A stretch of DNA of 64,000 bases from Burkholderia sp. Ac-20365 (lineage in GTDB: Bacteria > Pseudomonadota > Gammaproteobacteria > Burkholderiales > Burkholderiaceae): positions 1 to 64,000 of the forward strand of contig NZ_JAAGPI010000021.1 in assembly GCF_017104715.1 (NCBI RefSeq), written 5' to 3'. The notes beneath the pieces were generated by a model, which was given only the letters and a program-made list of their open reading frames with translations, was not told the DNA's origin and ran no database searches. The translations under genes were made by a program, and so were the position numbers. Below are positions 1 through 9,093 of this stretch, one piece after another. The stretch's first letter is position 1; every line of letters begins with the position of its first letter.

Positions 1-164
1 GCCGGTGCGCTGCTGGCACCGGCGCTGCCGCGCGGTCCCGTCGACGATGCAGTTTTGGCGGGGGCAGGCCGCGTCGGCTTGCGGGCAGTCGTGCTGCCCG
101 AACGCACAGGGGTGCGTTCGGACGAAGCCGGCCGCGGATGCTTGGCTGTCAGTTTGACTCGCAT
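1..164 (-). CDS. Probable RNA pseudouridine synthase, N-terminal fragment (runs off left edge)
   Basis: The minus-strand frame opens at ATG 164-162 and runs past the left edge, so only about 54 N-terminal residues are present. It begins MRVKLTAKHPRPASSE and continues as a basic low-complexity stretch rich in Pro, Ala, Ser, Thr and Arg. The start lies 6 bases after the glnD stop codon on the same strand, so the two are probably cotranscribed. No catalytic domain falls inside the window. The pseudouridine synthase (RsuA/RluB-type) call is inferred from remembered Burkholderia gene order and from the basic N-terminal extension common in those enzymes; the product is uncertain, the reading frame is more secure. 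Confidence 0.55.
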   Translation of the reverse strand, partial: MRVKLTAKHPRPASSERTPVRSGSTTARKPTRPAPAKTASSTGPRGSAGASSAP

Positions 165-170
165 GAAATC

Positions 171-2750
171 TCACACTGCGATCGCGCGCAGCAGCTCCGT
201 TTCGACCTGGATTTGTCGTCGGTTGTCGGAGAGGCCGTGTCCATCGAGTAGGAACACGTCCTCGACGCGTTCGCCGAGTGTATTGATCCGCGCCGCATGG
301 ACGCCGACCCGGTGCTCGGCCAGCACGCGCGCGATCGAATAAAGAAGGCCCGGCCGGTCGTTGGCCGACACGGACAGGATGTAATACTGGCCACGCTCGT
401 CGGCCCGCAGGTCGACGCGTGGCGTCACAGGGAACGTGCGCGACAGGCGCGACAGACGGCCCTTCGACGGATCCGGCAGCAGTGTGCCTTCCGCCCTCAG
501 GCGTTCCGTCAGTTCCTGTTCGACGAGGTTGGCGATGTCGCGATAATGCACGTCACGTTCCGTATGCGCGACGAGGAAGTTGTCGAGCGCATAGCCGTGT
601 CGGGTGGTGCTGACGCGTGCATCGAGCACCGACAGCGCGTTGCGGTCGAAATACGCGCAGATGCCCGCGAACAGGTCGGGGCGGTCCTTCACGTAGACGA
701 GCACCTGCAGCGCTTCGCCGATGGGCGAGGGCCGCGCGCGCACGATCGGCGTTTCGGTCTCGACATGGCGATACAGCACGCGTGTCTGCCATGCGATATC
801 GGCCGCGTCATGACGCAGGAAATAGCCGACGTCGAGCTTGTCCCACAGCGCGCGGTGCGCGTTTTCGGGCACCGTTTCGAGCCGCAGCAGCGCGAGCGCT
901 TCTTCCTGGCGCTGCTTGAGTTCCGAGTGCGCGTCGGGGCGGGCACCGCCGAGCACGGCGAGCGTCGCGCGGTACAGGTCTTCGAGCAGCTTGCCTTTCC
1001 ACGTGTTCCAGACCTTCGGGCTGGTGCCGCGGATGTCGGCGACCGTCAGCAGATAGAGCGCCGTCAGGTGCCGCTCGGTGCCGACCATTTCGGCGAAACG
1101 CTTGATGACTTCGGGGTCGCTCGTGTCCTGCTTTTGCGCGACCTGGCTCATCGTCAGGTGATGCTGGACAAGCCAGACGACGAGCGCGGTGTCGTCCGCC
1201 GACATGTCATGCTCGCGGCAGAAGCGGCGCGCATCGGCCATGCCGAGCGTCGAGTGATCGCCGCCGCGGCCCTTTGCGATGTCGTGGAACAGCGCCGCCA
1301 CGTACAGCACATACGGCCGCTCGAAATTCGCGATCAACTGGCTGCAGAACGGATATTCGTGCGCGTGCTCGGCCACGGCAAAGCGCCGCATATTCCGAAG
1401 CACCATCAGGATGTGCTGATCGACGGTATAGACGTGATACAGATCGTGCTGCATCTGTCCGACGATCCTGCGGAAGTTCAGCAGATAACGCCCCAGCACG
1501 CTGGTCTGGTTCATCAGACGCATCGCGTGCGTGATGCCCACTGGCTGCTTGAGGATTTCCATGAACAGGCGCCGGTTTTCCGGATCGCGCCGCCAGCGGT
1601 GATCCATCTTGTCGCGCGCGTTGTAAAGCGCGCGCAGCGTGCGCGCCGACAGTCCTTTGACGCCCGGCGTCTTTTCGTACAGCAGGAAGGCTTCGAGGAT
1701 CGCGTTCGGCTCGCGCTCGAACACGTCGTCACTGGCGATTTCCAGCATGCCCTGTTTCTCGACGAAACGATCGGACAGAACGCGCGTGATGCCGCTCGTG
1801 CTAGGAAAAAGCTGCGCTTCGATGTTCTGAATCAGAATGGTCGAGAGCTGCGTGACGGCTTTGGCGGCCCAATAGTAGCGGCGCATCAGCTGTTCGCTGG
1901 CGCGGCGCGTGGTCGTCGCCTTGAAGCCGAAGCTTTCGGCGAGCGCGGTCTGCAGGTCGAACACCAGAATGTCCTGGCGACGCCCGGCGAGCACGTGCAG
2001 ACGCGCGCGCAGCGTCTTCAGAAAGCCTTCGTTTCGACGCAGTTCGCGCGCTTCACGATCCGTGATCAGGCCGCGTGCGTCCAGTTCGCGCCAACTGCTG
2101 CCGAATCCGGCCGCCTGCGTGATCCACAGAATCAGCTGCAGGTCGCGCAACCCGCCCGGACTTTCCTTGATGTTCGGTTCGAGCGCGTAGGGCGTGTCCT
2201 GGAACTTCGCATGACGCTGGCGCATTTCCAGCACTTTTGCCTGGAAAAATGCGCGTGGATCGAGTGCGTCGCGGTAGCGCTGCGAGAAGTTCTCAAACAG
2301 CGCCGTGCTGCCGACGATGCGCCGCGCTTCCAGCAGCGAAGTCTGCACGGTGACGTCATTCGCCGCTTCCTCGATGCATTGCGACACCGTGCGCACGCTG
2401 CTGCCCAGTTCCAGCCCTAGGTCCCACGCCATCCCGATAAAGCGCTCGATGCGCGCTTCCAGATGCTGCACCGGTTCATCGGGCAGCAGCACCAGAATGT
2501 CGATATCGGAGTGGGGCGCGAGTTCGCCTCGCCCGTAACCGCCGACGGCCAGCAGCGCCAGTGTCTCGGGCAGCTCACAGGCAGCCCATGCGCCGCGGAG
2601 TGCGTCGTCGGTGATGCGCGCGAGCGCGCGCATCAGCGTGTCGACGTTGGTCGCGGTCTTGAAGCGGTCGAGCAGCGGGGTTTTGGCCACCTTGTAGTCC
2701 GCCTTGAGAGACGTGGCATCGGAATGGGCGACAGCGTGAACGCTACTCAT
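171..2750 (-). CDS. glnD: [Protein-PII] uridylyltransferase / uridylyl-removing enzyme GlnD
   Basis: GlnD is the cytoplasmic glutamine sensor of the nitrogen cascade: it uridylylates PII (GlnB/GlnK) when glutamine is low and removes UMP when glutamine is high. The 859-residue protein has the usual length and domain order. A nucleotidyltransferase motif is seen near residues 70-86 (GGYGRGELAPHSDIDILV), an HD phosphohydrolase motif FHDIAKGRGGDH near residue 490, and two C-terminal ACT domains, seen as VYVKDRPDLFAGI (about 675) and VSANDRPGLLYSI (about 800), which bind glutamine. It lies 25 bases downstream of map on the same strand. The product bears on the nitrogen-scavenging genes at the far end of the window. 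Confidence 0.97.
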   Translation of the reverse strand: MSSVHAVAHSDATSLKADYKVAKTPLLDRFKTATNVDTLMRALARITDDALRGAWAACELPETLALLAVGGYGRGELAPHSDIDILVLLPDEPVQHLEARIERFIGMAWDLGLELGSSVRTVSQCIEEAANDVTVQTSLLEARRIVGSTALFENFSQRYRDALDPRAFFQAKVLEMRQRHAKFQDTPYALEPNIKESPGGLRDLQLILWITQAAGFGSSWRELDARGLITDREARELRRNEGFLKTLRARLHVLAGRRQDILVFDLQTALAESFGFKATTTRRASEQLMRRYYWAAKAVTQLSTILIQNIEAQLFPSTSGITRVLSDRFVEKQGMLEIASDDVFEREPNAILEAFLLYEKTPGVKGLSARTLRALYNARDKMDHRWRRDPENRRLFMEILKQPVGITHAMRLMNQTSVLGRYLLNFRRIVGQMQHDLYHVYTVDQHILMVLRNMRRFAVAEHAHEYPFCSQLIANFERPYVLYVAALFHDIAKGRGGDHSTLGMADARRFCREHDMSADDTALVVWLVQHHLTMSQVAQKQDTSDPEVIKRFAEMVGTERHLTALYLLTVADIRGTSPKVWNTWKGKLLEDLYRATLAVLGGARPDAHSELKQRQEEALALLRLETVPENAHRALWDKLDVGYFLRHDAADIAWQTRVLYRHVETETPIVRARPSPIGEALQVLVYVKDRPDLFAGICAYFDRNALSVLDARVSTTRHGYALDNFLVAHTERDVHYRDIANLVEQELTERLRAEGTLLPDPSKGRLSRLSRTFPVTPRVDLRADERGQYYILSVSANDRPGLLYSIARVLAEHRVGVHAARINTLGERVEDVFLLDGHGLSDNRRQIQVETELLRAIAV

Positions 2751-2775
2751 AGGCGGCGGTTAGGGGCGAAAAGGG

Positions 2776-3588
2776 TCAGGCGGTGGCGGCGGCCGCGATT
2801 TGCGGACGCTCGGGCGTGCCGGCCGAAACGGTCAGCACTTCGTAGCCCGTCGGCGTGACGAGGATGGTGTGCTCCCATTGCGCGGACAGGCTGCGGTCCT
2901 TCGTCTTGACGGTCCACTGGTCGGGCATCGTGCGGATGTCGCGGCGGCCGGCGTTGATCATCGGCTCGATCGTGAAAATCATGCCTTCCTGCAACTCGAT
3001 ACCGGTGCCTGGGCGGCCGTAGTGCAACACCTGCGGCTCGTCGTGGAACACCTGGCCGATGCCGTGGCCGCAGTATTCGCGCACCACGCTGTAGCCGAGG
3101 CTTTCCGCATGCTTCTGGATCGCGTAGCCGATATCGCCGAGATGCGCGCCCGGGCGCACCTGCTCGATGCCGAGCCACATGCATTCATAGGTGGTCTGCA
3201 CGAGACGTTTCGCCATGATCGAGCCTTCGCCGACGATGAACATGCGGCTCGTGTCGCCGTAATAGCCGTTCTTGATCACGGTGACGTCGATATTGAGCGC
3301 GTCGCCGTTCTTGAGCGCCTTGTCGCCGGGAATGCCGTGGCAGATCACGTCGTTCACCGACGTGCAGACGGCCTTCGGAAACGGAGGATAGCCGGGCGGC
3401 TGATAGTTCAGCGGCGCGGGAACCGTGCCTTGCACGTTCGTCATGTGCTCGTGGCACAGGCGGTCAAGTTCGCCCGTCGTGACGCCGGGTTTCACGAACG
3501 GCGTGATGTAGTCGAGCACTTCGCTCGCGAGCCGTCCGGCGATGCGCATTTGCGCGATATCGTCTTGGTTTTGGAGCTTAATAGCCAT
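2776..3588 (-). CDS. map: Methionine aminopeptidase type I
   Basis: This enzyme removes the initiator methionine from nascent proteins in the cytoplasm, using two divalent metal ions. The 270-residue protein has the pita-bread fold signatures: CHGIPGDKAL with the upstream substrate-binding His, INIDVTVI-type and DTSRMF segments carrying the two metal-binding Asp residues, YCGHGIGQVFH with the metal-binding His, and the terminal TIEPM and EHTILVT segments with the Glu ligands. Length fits the bacterial type Ia family. It is divergent from rpsB across a 379-bp gap and leads into glnD, the standard betaproteobacterial arrangement. Confidence 0.96.
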   Translation of the reverse strand: MAIKLQNQDDIAQMRIAGRLASEVLDYITPFVKPGVTTGELDRLCHEHMTNVQGTVPAPLNYQPPGYPPFPKAVCTSVNDVICHGIPGDKALKNGDALNIDVTVIKNGYYGDTSRMFIVGEGSIMAKRLVQTTYECMWLGIEQVRPGAHLGDIGYAIQKHAESLGYSVVREYCGHGIGQVFHDEPQVLHYGRPGTGIELQEGMIFTIEPMINAGRRDIRTMPDQWTVKTKDRSLSAQWEHTILVTPTGYEVLTVSAGTPERPQIAAAATA

Positions 3589-3714
3589 GAGTCGGGCCTG
3601 AAATGCGGTTTATCGTGTAATTATCGCACCTTATTCGCGCTATCGCTGGAAATTGCCGGGTGTTCGGGCGGGTGGAGGTGCAACCCGCGACATCACTGGG
3701 AGCCACCGGGCAGG

Positions 3715-3744
3715 TTGAGTCCTGCAATGCTCGCGTGCTATACT
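3715..3744 (+). promoter_or_regulatory. Predicted sigma-70 promoter of rpsB in the 379-bp map/rpsB gap
   Basis: A TTGAGT -35 box (3715-3720) and a TATACT -10 box (3739-3744) are separated by 18 bases. Transcription would start near 3751 and give a leader of roughly 215 bases before rpsB. In many proteobacteria ribosomal protein S2 represses its own message through a long leader, so the length is suggestive, but I did not fold it. The rest of gap 3589-3967 contains no convincing gene; the map promoter must lie in its left part but was not identified. Confidence 0.6.
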
Positions 3745-3967
3745 CTTTGGCTAAGTCAATCGTCAGTTTGAATATCTGCGATGTTCACATCCGGAATTCG
3801 TATTGGCGGCAGGCTTTCCTCGTCAACGGCGGCATGTGCCGCAATTCACGAGATTCGCAAGCCGGCGCACCCAGGGTGTTCGCGGCGTCAGGTCTTCCCA
3901 AAATGTGGTGAAGGCGGCGCGGCGGATACGGCGGCCGGCTTAAGACCCAACCCTAGCGGAGATTTTC

Positions 3968-4720
3968 ATGGCAGTTACCATGCGTCAAATGCTGGAAGCC
4001 GGTGTCCACTTCGGTCACCAGACGCGCTTCTGGAATCCCAAGATGGCCCCCTTCATTTTCGGCCATCGCAACAAGATTCACATCATCAACCTCGAAAAGA
4101 CGCTGCCGATGTACAACGACGCACTGAAGTACGTGCGTCAACTGGCAGCGAACCGCGGCACGATCCTGTTCGTCGGTACGAAGCGTCAATCGCGCGACAC
4201 GATCGCTGAAGAAGCGCTGCGCGCAGGTATGCCGTTCGTCAACGCACGCTGGCTCGGCGGCATGCTGACCAACTTCAAGACGCTGAAGGTTTCGATCAAG
4301 CGCCTGAAGGACATGGAGGCAGCAGTCGAGGCAGGCGAGCTCGAAAAGATGAGCAAGAAGGAAGCGCTGCTGTTCGAACGCGAAATCGCCAAGCTGCAAA
4401 AGTCGATCGGCGGCGTGAAGGACATGGGTGGCATTCCTGACGCAATTTTCGTGGTCGACGTCGGCTACCACAAGATTGCTGTGACGGAAGCGAACAAGCT
4501 GGGCATCCCCGTTATCGCTGTGGTCGATACGAACCACTCGCCGGAAGGCATCGATTACGTGATCCCGGGTAACGACGACGCCAGCAAGGCAGTCGCTCTG
4601 TACACGCAAGGCGTGGCTGACGCGATCGTCGAAGGCCGTGCGAACGCAGTGAACGAAGTCGTGCAAGCTGTCCGCGGCACCGACGGCGACGAGTTCGTCG
4701 AGGTCAACGGGGAAGCGTAA
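3968..4720 (+). CDS. rpsB: 30S ribosomal protein S2
   Basis: S2 is a late-assembling protein of the small ribosomal subunit that contacts S1 and the 16S rRNA. The 250-residue product starts MAVTMRQMLEAGVHFGHQ and carries the family landmarks WNPKMAPFIFG, NLEKTLPMYNDAL, RWLGGMLTNFKT and the C-terminal VDTNHSPEGIDYVIPGNDD. The start follows a GGAG ribosome-binding site at 3958-3961. It heads the rpsB-tsf-pyrH-frr block and is followed by a strong hairpin at 4738-4771 that should reduce read-through into tsf. Confidence 0.98.
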   Translation: MAVTMRQMLEAGVHFGHQTRFWNPKMAPFIFGHRNKIHIINLEKTLPMYNDALKYVRQLAANRGTILFVGTKRQSRDTIAEEALRAGMPFVNARWLGGMLTNFKTLKVSIKRLKDMEAAVEAGELEKMSKKEALLFEREIAKLQKSIGGVKDMGGIPDAIFVVDVGYHKIAVTEANKLGIPVIAVVDTNHSPEGIDYVIPGNDDASKAVALYTQGVADAIVEGRANAVNEVVQAVRGTDGDEFVEVNGEA

Positions 4721-4737
4721 AGCACCCTGTGTCCGGC

Positions 4738-4771
4738 AAAAAAGGGGGCTCTCTATAGTCCCCTTTTTTTT
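4738..4771 (+). terminator. Rho-independent terminator/attenuator between rpsB and tsf
   Basis: AAAAAAGGGG (4738-4747) pairs with CCCCTTTTTT (4760-4769), extended by a few inner pairs, and is followed by a T run. It lies 18 bases after the rpsB stop. In E. coli a partly effective terminator sits at the same place and sets the S2:EF-Ts ratio; that role here is inferred. Confidence 0.85.
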
Positions 4772-4908
4772 AGTCGCGACGATCTGAATGTGCGTGCCGC
4801 AACGGGCACGCGGCAGCGCCCGAAAATTTGTGCGCTGCGCGGAAACGAAATTCTGTCGCCGGCATCGAATGCGGGCGGCGTGTGACAGACAGACTCAAGG
4901 AGCGAATG

Positions 4909-5790
4909 ATGGCGGCAATTACCGCAAGCATGGTGGCAGAACTGCGCGCGAAGACCGACGCGCCGATGATGGAATGCAAGAAGGCGCTGACGGAAGCCGA
5001 CGGCGACATGGCGCGCGCGGAAGAACTGCTGCGCGTGAAGCTCGGCAACAAGGCCAGCAAGGCTGCGTCGCGCGTCACGGCTGAAGGCGTGATCGCTTCG
5101 TTCATCGAAGGCGGCGTCGGCGCAATCGTCGAACTGAACTGCGAAACCGACTTTGTCTCGAAGAACGACGACTTCATCGGCTTCACGAAGCAGGTCGCTG
5201 AACTCATCGTCAAGCAGAATCCGGCTGACGTCGCTGCGCTGTCGGCACTGCCGCTGGACGGCTCGACGGTCGACGCAGTGCGCTCGGCACTGGTCGGCAA
5301 GATCGGTGAAAACCTGTCGATCCGCCGTTTCGCACGCTTCGAAACGTCGAACAAGCTGGCTGCGTACCTGCACGGCACGCGCATCGGCGTGCTGGTCGAG
5401 TACACGGGCGCGGACGAGCAGGTCGGTAAGGACGTCGCGATGCACATCGCGGCTATGAAGCCGGTCTCGCTGTCGTCGGACGACGTTCCGGCGGATCTGA
5501 TCGCCAAAGAGCGCAGCATCGCCGAGCAGAAGGCTGCTGAATCCGGCAAGCCGGCTGAAATCGTCGCGAAGATGGTCGACGGTTCGGTGCAGAAGTACCT
5601 GAAGGAAGTGTCGCTGCTGAACCAGCCGTTCGTGAAGAACGACAAGCAGACGATCGAACAGATGCTGAAGGCAGCTGGCTCGAGCGTGCAGAAGTTCTCG
5701 CTGTTCGTCGTCGGCGAAGGCATCGAGAAGCGCCAGGACGACTTCGCTGCTGAAGTCGCTGCGCAAGTCGCTGCTGCAAAGCAACAATAA
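4909..5790 (+). CDS. tsf: Elongation factor Ts
   Basis: EF-Ts is the nucleotide exchange factor that restores EF-Tu-GTP during translation. I place the start at ATG 4909: AAGGAG at 4897-4902 is correctly spaced and the resulting MAAITASMVAELRAKT start matches the family, whereas the frame upstream (from 4828) does not; an adjacent ATG at 4906 cannot be excluded. The 293-residue product has the conserved TDAPMMECKKAL N-terminal (EF-Tu binding) segment, the TDFVSKN core motif at about residue 82, and a typical C-terminal coiled region. Confidence 0.97.
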   Translation: MAAITASMVAELRAKTDAPMMECKKALTEADGDMARAEELLRVKLGNKASKAASRVTAEGVIASFIEGGVGAIVELNCETDFVSKNDDFIGFTKQVAELIVKQNPADVAALSALPLDGSTVDAVRSALVGKIGENLSIRRFARFETSNKLAAYLHGTRIGVLVEYTGADEQVGKDVAMHIAAMKPVSLSSDDVPADLIAKERSIAEQKAAESGKPAEIVAKMVDGSVQKYLKEVSLLNQPFVKNDKQTIEQMLKAAGSSVQKFSLFVVGEGIEKRQDDFAAEVAAQVAAAKQQ

Positions 5791-6033
5791 GCGTCATTTA
5801 AGTTTCAAGCAGTACCGTTTGACCCGCGGCGGGGCTGGACTTCGCCGCGGCCGGCAGCGCCCCTTGGGCTGCACGCGCGAAAGGCGCGCCGCAGCCGCCT
5901 GTTCGCAGCTTTGGCCTGGCGCCGGGGCGCGTCAATTTGGCGGCGCTTGCCCGAACCCGTATTTCACCCCTACAGTTAGTTCCTGTTGTTTGGCGGCTCT
6001 ATTTGCCCTGCTCAGCGCGACCTGGATATCTCT

Positions 6034-6747
6034 ATGCCCACTGCCTATAAACGCGTCCTCCTCAAACTCTCTGGCGAAGCCCTGATGGGCGATGATGCAT
6101 TCGGCATCAATCGCGCGACCATCGAAAGAATGGTGGCGGACGTGGCCGAGGTGGTGCGGCTCGGCACGCAACTGGCGGTGGTGATCGGCGGCGGCAACAT
6201 CTTCCGCGGCGTCGCAGGCGGCGCAGCGGGCATGGACCGTGCAACGGCTGACTACATGGGCATGCTGGCCACGATGATGAACGCGCTGGCGCTGCAGGAC
6301 GCAATGCGCCACGCCGGCATCGAAGCGCGCGTGCAATCGGCGCTGCGCATGGACCAGGTGGTCGAGCCGTATATCCGTCCCCGCGCGATCCGCCAGCTGG
6401 AAGAGGGCAAAGTCGTGATTTTCGCGGCCGGCACGGGCAACCCGTTCTTTACGACCGACACGGCGGCTGCGCTGCGTGGTTCGGAAGTCGGCGCGGAAGT
6501 CGTGCTGAAGGCAACCAAGGTGGACGGCGTCTACTCGGCCGATCCGAAGAAGGACCCGTCGGCTACGCGCTATACGACGATCAGTTTCGACGAAGCGATC
6601 GGCCGCAACCTGCAGGTGATGGACGCGACGGCCTTTGCGCTGTGCCGCGACCAGAAGCTGCCGATCCGTGTGTTTTCGATCGTGAAGCCGGGCGCGCTCA
6701 AGCGCATCGTGCAGGGCGAGGACGAAGGCACGCTCGTCCACGTGTAA
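6034..6747 (+). CDS. pyrH: UMP kinase
   Basis: PyrH phosphorylates UMP to UDP and belongs to the amino-acid kinase fold, unlike eukaryotic UMP/CMP kinases. The start at ATG 6034 gives MPTAYKRVLLKLSGEALMG, the normal N-terminus; an upstream in-frame start at 5986 adds residues not seen in the family. The 237-residue protein shows KLSGEALMG (phosphate binding), VIGGGNIFRG, and the GTGNPFFTTDTAAALR motif that binds UMP, then KVDGVYSADPKKD. It lies between tsf and frr, 243 bases after tsf; no terminator was seen in that gap. Confidence 0.97.
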   Translation: MPTAYKRVLLKLSGEALMGDDAFGINRATIERMVADVAEVVRLGTQLAVVIGGGNIFRGVAGGAAGMDRATADYMGMLATMMNALALQDAMRHAGIEARVQSALRMDQVVEPYIRPRAIRQLEEGKVVIFAAGTGNPFFTTDTAAALRGSEVGAEVVLKATKVDGVYSADPKKDPSATRYTTISFDEAIGRNLQVMDATAFALCRDQKLPIRVFSIVKPGALKRIVQGEDEGTLVHV

Positions 6748-6841
6748 ACTCTCTTTCACGTCTGTGGGCTTGAACGCGGGCTCAGGCTGCGCCTCGCGCG
6801 CTGGCGGGCCCGCATCGTTTTGAAGGTTCGGAGGTTTAATC

Positions 6842-7402
6842 ATGTCTGTGGCTGACACCAAAAAAGGCGCTGAGCAAAAGATGCAGCGCTCGCTCGACGC
6901 GTTCAAGAACGATCTGTCGAAGATCCGCACGGGCCGTGCGCACACGGGCCTGCTCGATCACATCCAGGTCGACTACTACGGCTCGCCCGTGCCCATCTCG
7001 CAGGTTGCCAACCTGACGCTCGTCGACGCCCGCACGATCGGCGTGCAGCCGTGGGAAAAGAAGATGGTCGGCGTGATCGAGAAGGCCATCCGCGAATCGG
7101 ATCTGGGCCTGAACCCGGCCACGCACGGCGACCTGATCCGCGTGCCGATGCCTCCGCTGACGGAAGAGCGCCGCCGCGAACTGACGAAGGTCGTCAAGAG
7201 CGAAGGCGAAACGGCCAAGGTGGCAGTGCGCAACCTGCGCCGCGACGCCAACGAGCAACTGAAGAAGCTCGTGAAGGACAAGGAAATTTCGGAAGACGAC
7301 GAGCGCCGCGGCAGCGACGACATCCAGAAGCTGACGGACAAGTTCGTGGCCGAAATCGACAAGCTGGTGCAGACCAAGGAAGGCGAGATCATGACGGTTT
7401 GA
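6842..7402 (+). CDS. frr: Ribosome-recycling factor
   Basis: RRF works with EF-G to split the post-termination ribosome. The 186-residue product has the expected length and the two-domain arrangement of a long three-helix bundle with an inserted beta domain: RTGRAHTGLLDHIQVDYYG, the LVDARTIGVQPWEKKM segment, the NPATHGDLIRVPMPPLTEERR motif, and a charged C-terminal helix. A clear GGAGG site precedes the ATG at 6842. It sits between pyrH and uppS in the canonical order. Confidence 0.98.
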   Translation: MSVADTKKGAEQKMQRSLDAFKNDLSKIRTGRAHTGLLDHIQVDYYGSPVPISQVANLTLVDARTIGVQPWEKKMVGVIEKAIRESDLGLNPATHGDLIRVPMPPLTEERRRELTKVVKSEGETAKVAVRNLRRDANEQLKKLVKDKEISEDDERRGSDDIQKLTDKFVAEIDKLVQTKEGEIMTV

Positions 7403-7475
7403 TGGTCTGGCGCACACCAGACATCAAGACTTTCATTGATCATCGTTTCTTTCTTCGTAGCTTTACCCGACGGCC

Positions 7476-8258
7476 ATGACCTATACAAGCTCAACTGTTC
7501 GCGTTCCTGACGTCGCAGCCGTACCGCGTCACATCGCGATCATCATGGACGGCAATGGCCGTTGGGCGACGCAACGCCGTCTGCCGCGCGTGGCGGGCCA
7601 TACGCGCGGCGTCGACGCAGTGCGCGCAGCCGTCGAAGCCTGCGCGCGCCAGGGCGTCGAATATCTGACGCTGTTCGCATTCAGCTCCGAAAACTGGCGC
7701 CGTCCGACCGACGAAGTGTCGTTCCTGATGCGCCTGTTCGTGACCGCGCTCGAGCGCGAAATCGGCAAGCTGCACGCAAACGGCATCCGTCTGCGCGTGG
7801 TCGGCGATCTGTCGATGTTCGACAAGAAGATCCAGGATCTGATCAATCGCGCCGAAACCAAGACGGCGCGCAACACGCGCCTCACGCTGACCATCGCCGC
7901 GAATTACGGCGGCCGCTGGGACATCATGCAGGCCACGCGCAAGCTGATCGAGCAGTCGGTGGCAGCGGGCCGTCCCGTCGAGGTCAGCGAGGAAGCCTTC
8001 GCCGAACACCTGGCGATGGCCTACGCACCCGAGCCGGATCTCTTTATCCGCACCGGCGGCGAGCAGCGCATCAGCAACTTCCTGCTGTGGCAGCTCGCGT
8101 ACACCGAGTTCTATTTCACCGACACCTACTGGCCGGATTTCGACGCCGACGCGCTTGGTCGCGCCATCGGCTCGTACACGGGCCGTGAGCGCCGCTTCGG
8201 CCGCACCAGCGCGCAACTCGAACCGCAATCGCAAAACGCCGATTCGCTTCCATGCTAA
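7476..8258 (+). CDS. uppS: Undecaprenyl (di-trans,poly-cis) diphosphate synthase
   Basis: This cis-prenyltransferase adds eight isopentenyl units to farnesyl diphosphate, giving the C55 lipid carrier of peptidoglycan and O-antigen synthesis. The 260-residue protein has HIAIIMDGNGRWA near residue 20 with the Mg-binding Asp, the GVEYLTLFAFSSENW segment, and the C-terminal PDLFIRTGGEQRISNFLLW motif with the IPP-binding arginine. Its last bases overlap the start of cdsA by 7 bp, implying translational coupling. Confidence 0.97.
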   Translation: MTYTSSTVRVPDVAAVPRHIAIIMDGNGRWATQRRLPRVAGHTRGVDAVRAAVEACARQGVEYLTLFAFSSENWRRPTDEVSFLMRLFVTALEREIGKLHANGIRLRVVGDLSMFDKKIQDLINRAETKTARNTRLTLTIAANYGGRWDIMQATRKLIEQSVAAGRPVEVSEEAFAEHLAMAYAPEPDLFIRTGGEQRISNFLLWQLAYTEFYFTDTYWPDFDADALGRAIGSYTGRERRFGRTSAQLEPQSQNADSLPC

Positions 8259-9073
8259 AAACCCGTGTCATCACGGCGATCGTCCTGCTGGCCATTCTTC
8301 TTCCCGTCACGCTTTGGGCGCCGATCGGCGGGTTTGGCGCGCTGATCGCGTTCGTCGTCGTGTTTGCCGCGTGGGAATGGGCGCGGCTGCTGAAGCTGCC
8401 AGGCGCAGGCCCCGTGATCTACGCGATTGTCGCCGCGCTGGCGCTGGTCGCGAGCACGAAGCTCGGCACGGGCGTCGCGGCGCCGCGGCCGCTCTTCGAG
8501 GCCTCGTCAATCTTCTGGATATTCGCCGGCCCGTTCGTGCTGCTGCGCAAGCCGACGCTCGCGCAGGGCGCGTGGCGGCCGTTCCTGCTGCTGGCGGGCG
8601 TGGTGGTGTTCGCCGCCTGCTGGCACGCGCTCGTCGCGGCGCGGATGGCGGGCGTGCCATTCGTGCTTTCCCTGCTGCTGGTGGTCTGGTTGGCCGATAT
8701 CGGCGCATACTTCGCGGGTAAGGCGTTTGGAAAGCACAAACTCGCGCCGTCGATCAGCCCCGGCAAGACCTGGGAAGGCGCGATCGGCGGGTGGCTGGCC
8801 GTGATGATCGTCGCGGCCGTGGCCGTCGTCACCCATGCGTTCGCGCCCACCCTGTATTCCGCGTTGCTCGACCATCTGGGCACCGCTCGTGCGTTTGCCA
8901 CGCTGACCTTGCTGGTCGTGTTCAGCGTGGTGGGCGATCTGTTCGAATCGATGCTCAAGCGCCAGGCCGGCGTGAAGGATTCGAGCAATCTGCTGCCGGG
9001 TCACGGCGGCGTGCTCGACCGTATCGATGCTTTGTTGCCGGTGCTGCCGCTCGCGATGCTGCTGTTGTCGTAG
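8252..9073 (+). CDS. cdsA: Phosphatidate cytidylyltransferase
   Basis: CdsA makes CDP-diacylglycerol from phosphatidate and CTP at the inner membrane, the precursor of all phospholipids. The 273-residue protein is strongly hydrophobic with about eight predicted membrane segments. The family signature is present near the C-terminus: SVVGDLFESMLKRQAGVKDSSNLLPGHGG, given here in parts as VGDLFESMLKRQ and KDSSNLLPGHGGVLDRID. It overlaps uppS and is followed 20 bases later by dxr. Confidence 0.96.
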   Translation: MLKTRVITAIVLLAILLPVTLWAPIGGFGALIAFVVVFAAWEWARLLKLPGAGPVIYAIVAALALVASTKLGTGVAAPRPLFEASSIFWIFAGPFVLLRKPTLAQGAWRPFLLLAGVVVFAACWHALVAARMAGVPFVLSLLLVVWLADIGAYFAGKAFGKHKLAPSISPGKTWEGAIGGWLAVMIVAAVAVVTHAFAPTLYSALLDHLGTARAFATLTLLVVFSVVGDLFESMLKRQAGVKDSSNLLPGHGGVLDRIDALLPVLPLAMLLLS

Positions 9074-9093
9074 CTATCGGCTAGAGAAAAGAT

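Noticed and set aside
297..2420. Open plus-strand frame of 707 codons antisense to glnD
   Set aside because: A high-GC codon-bias shadow: no family motifs, biased His/Arg/Gln composition, and fully covered by glnD.
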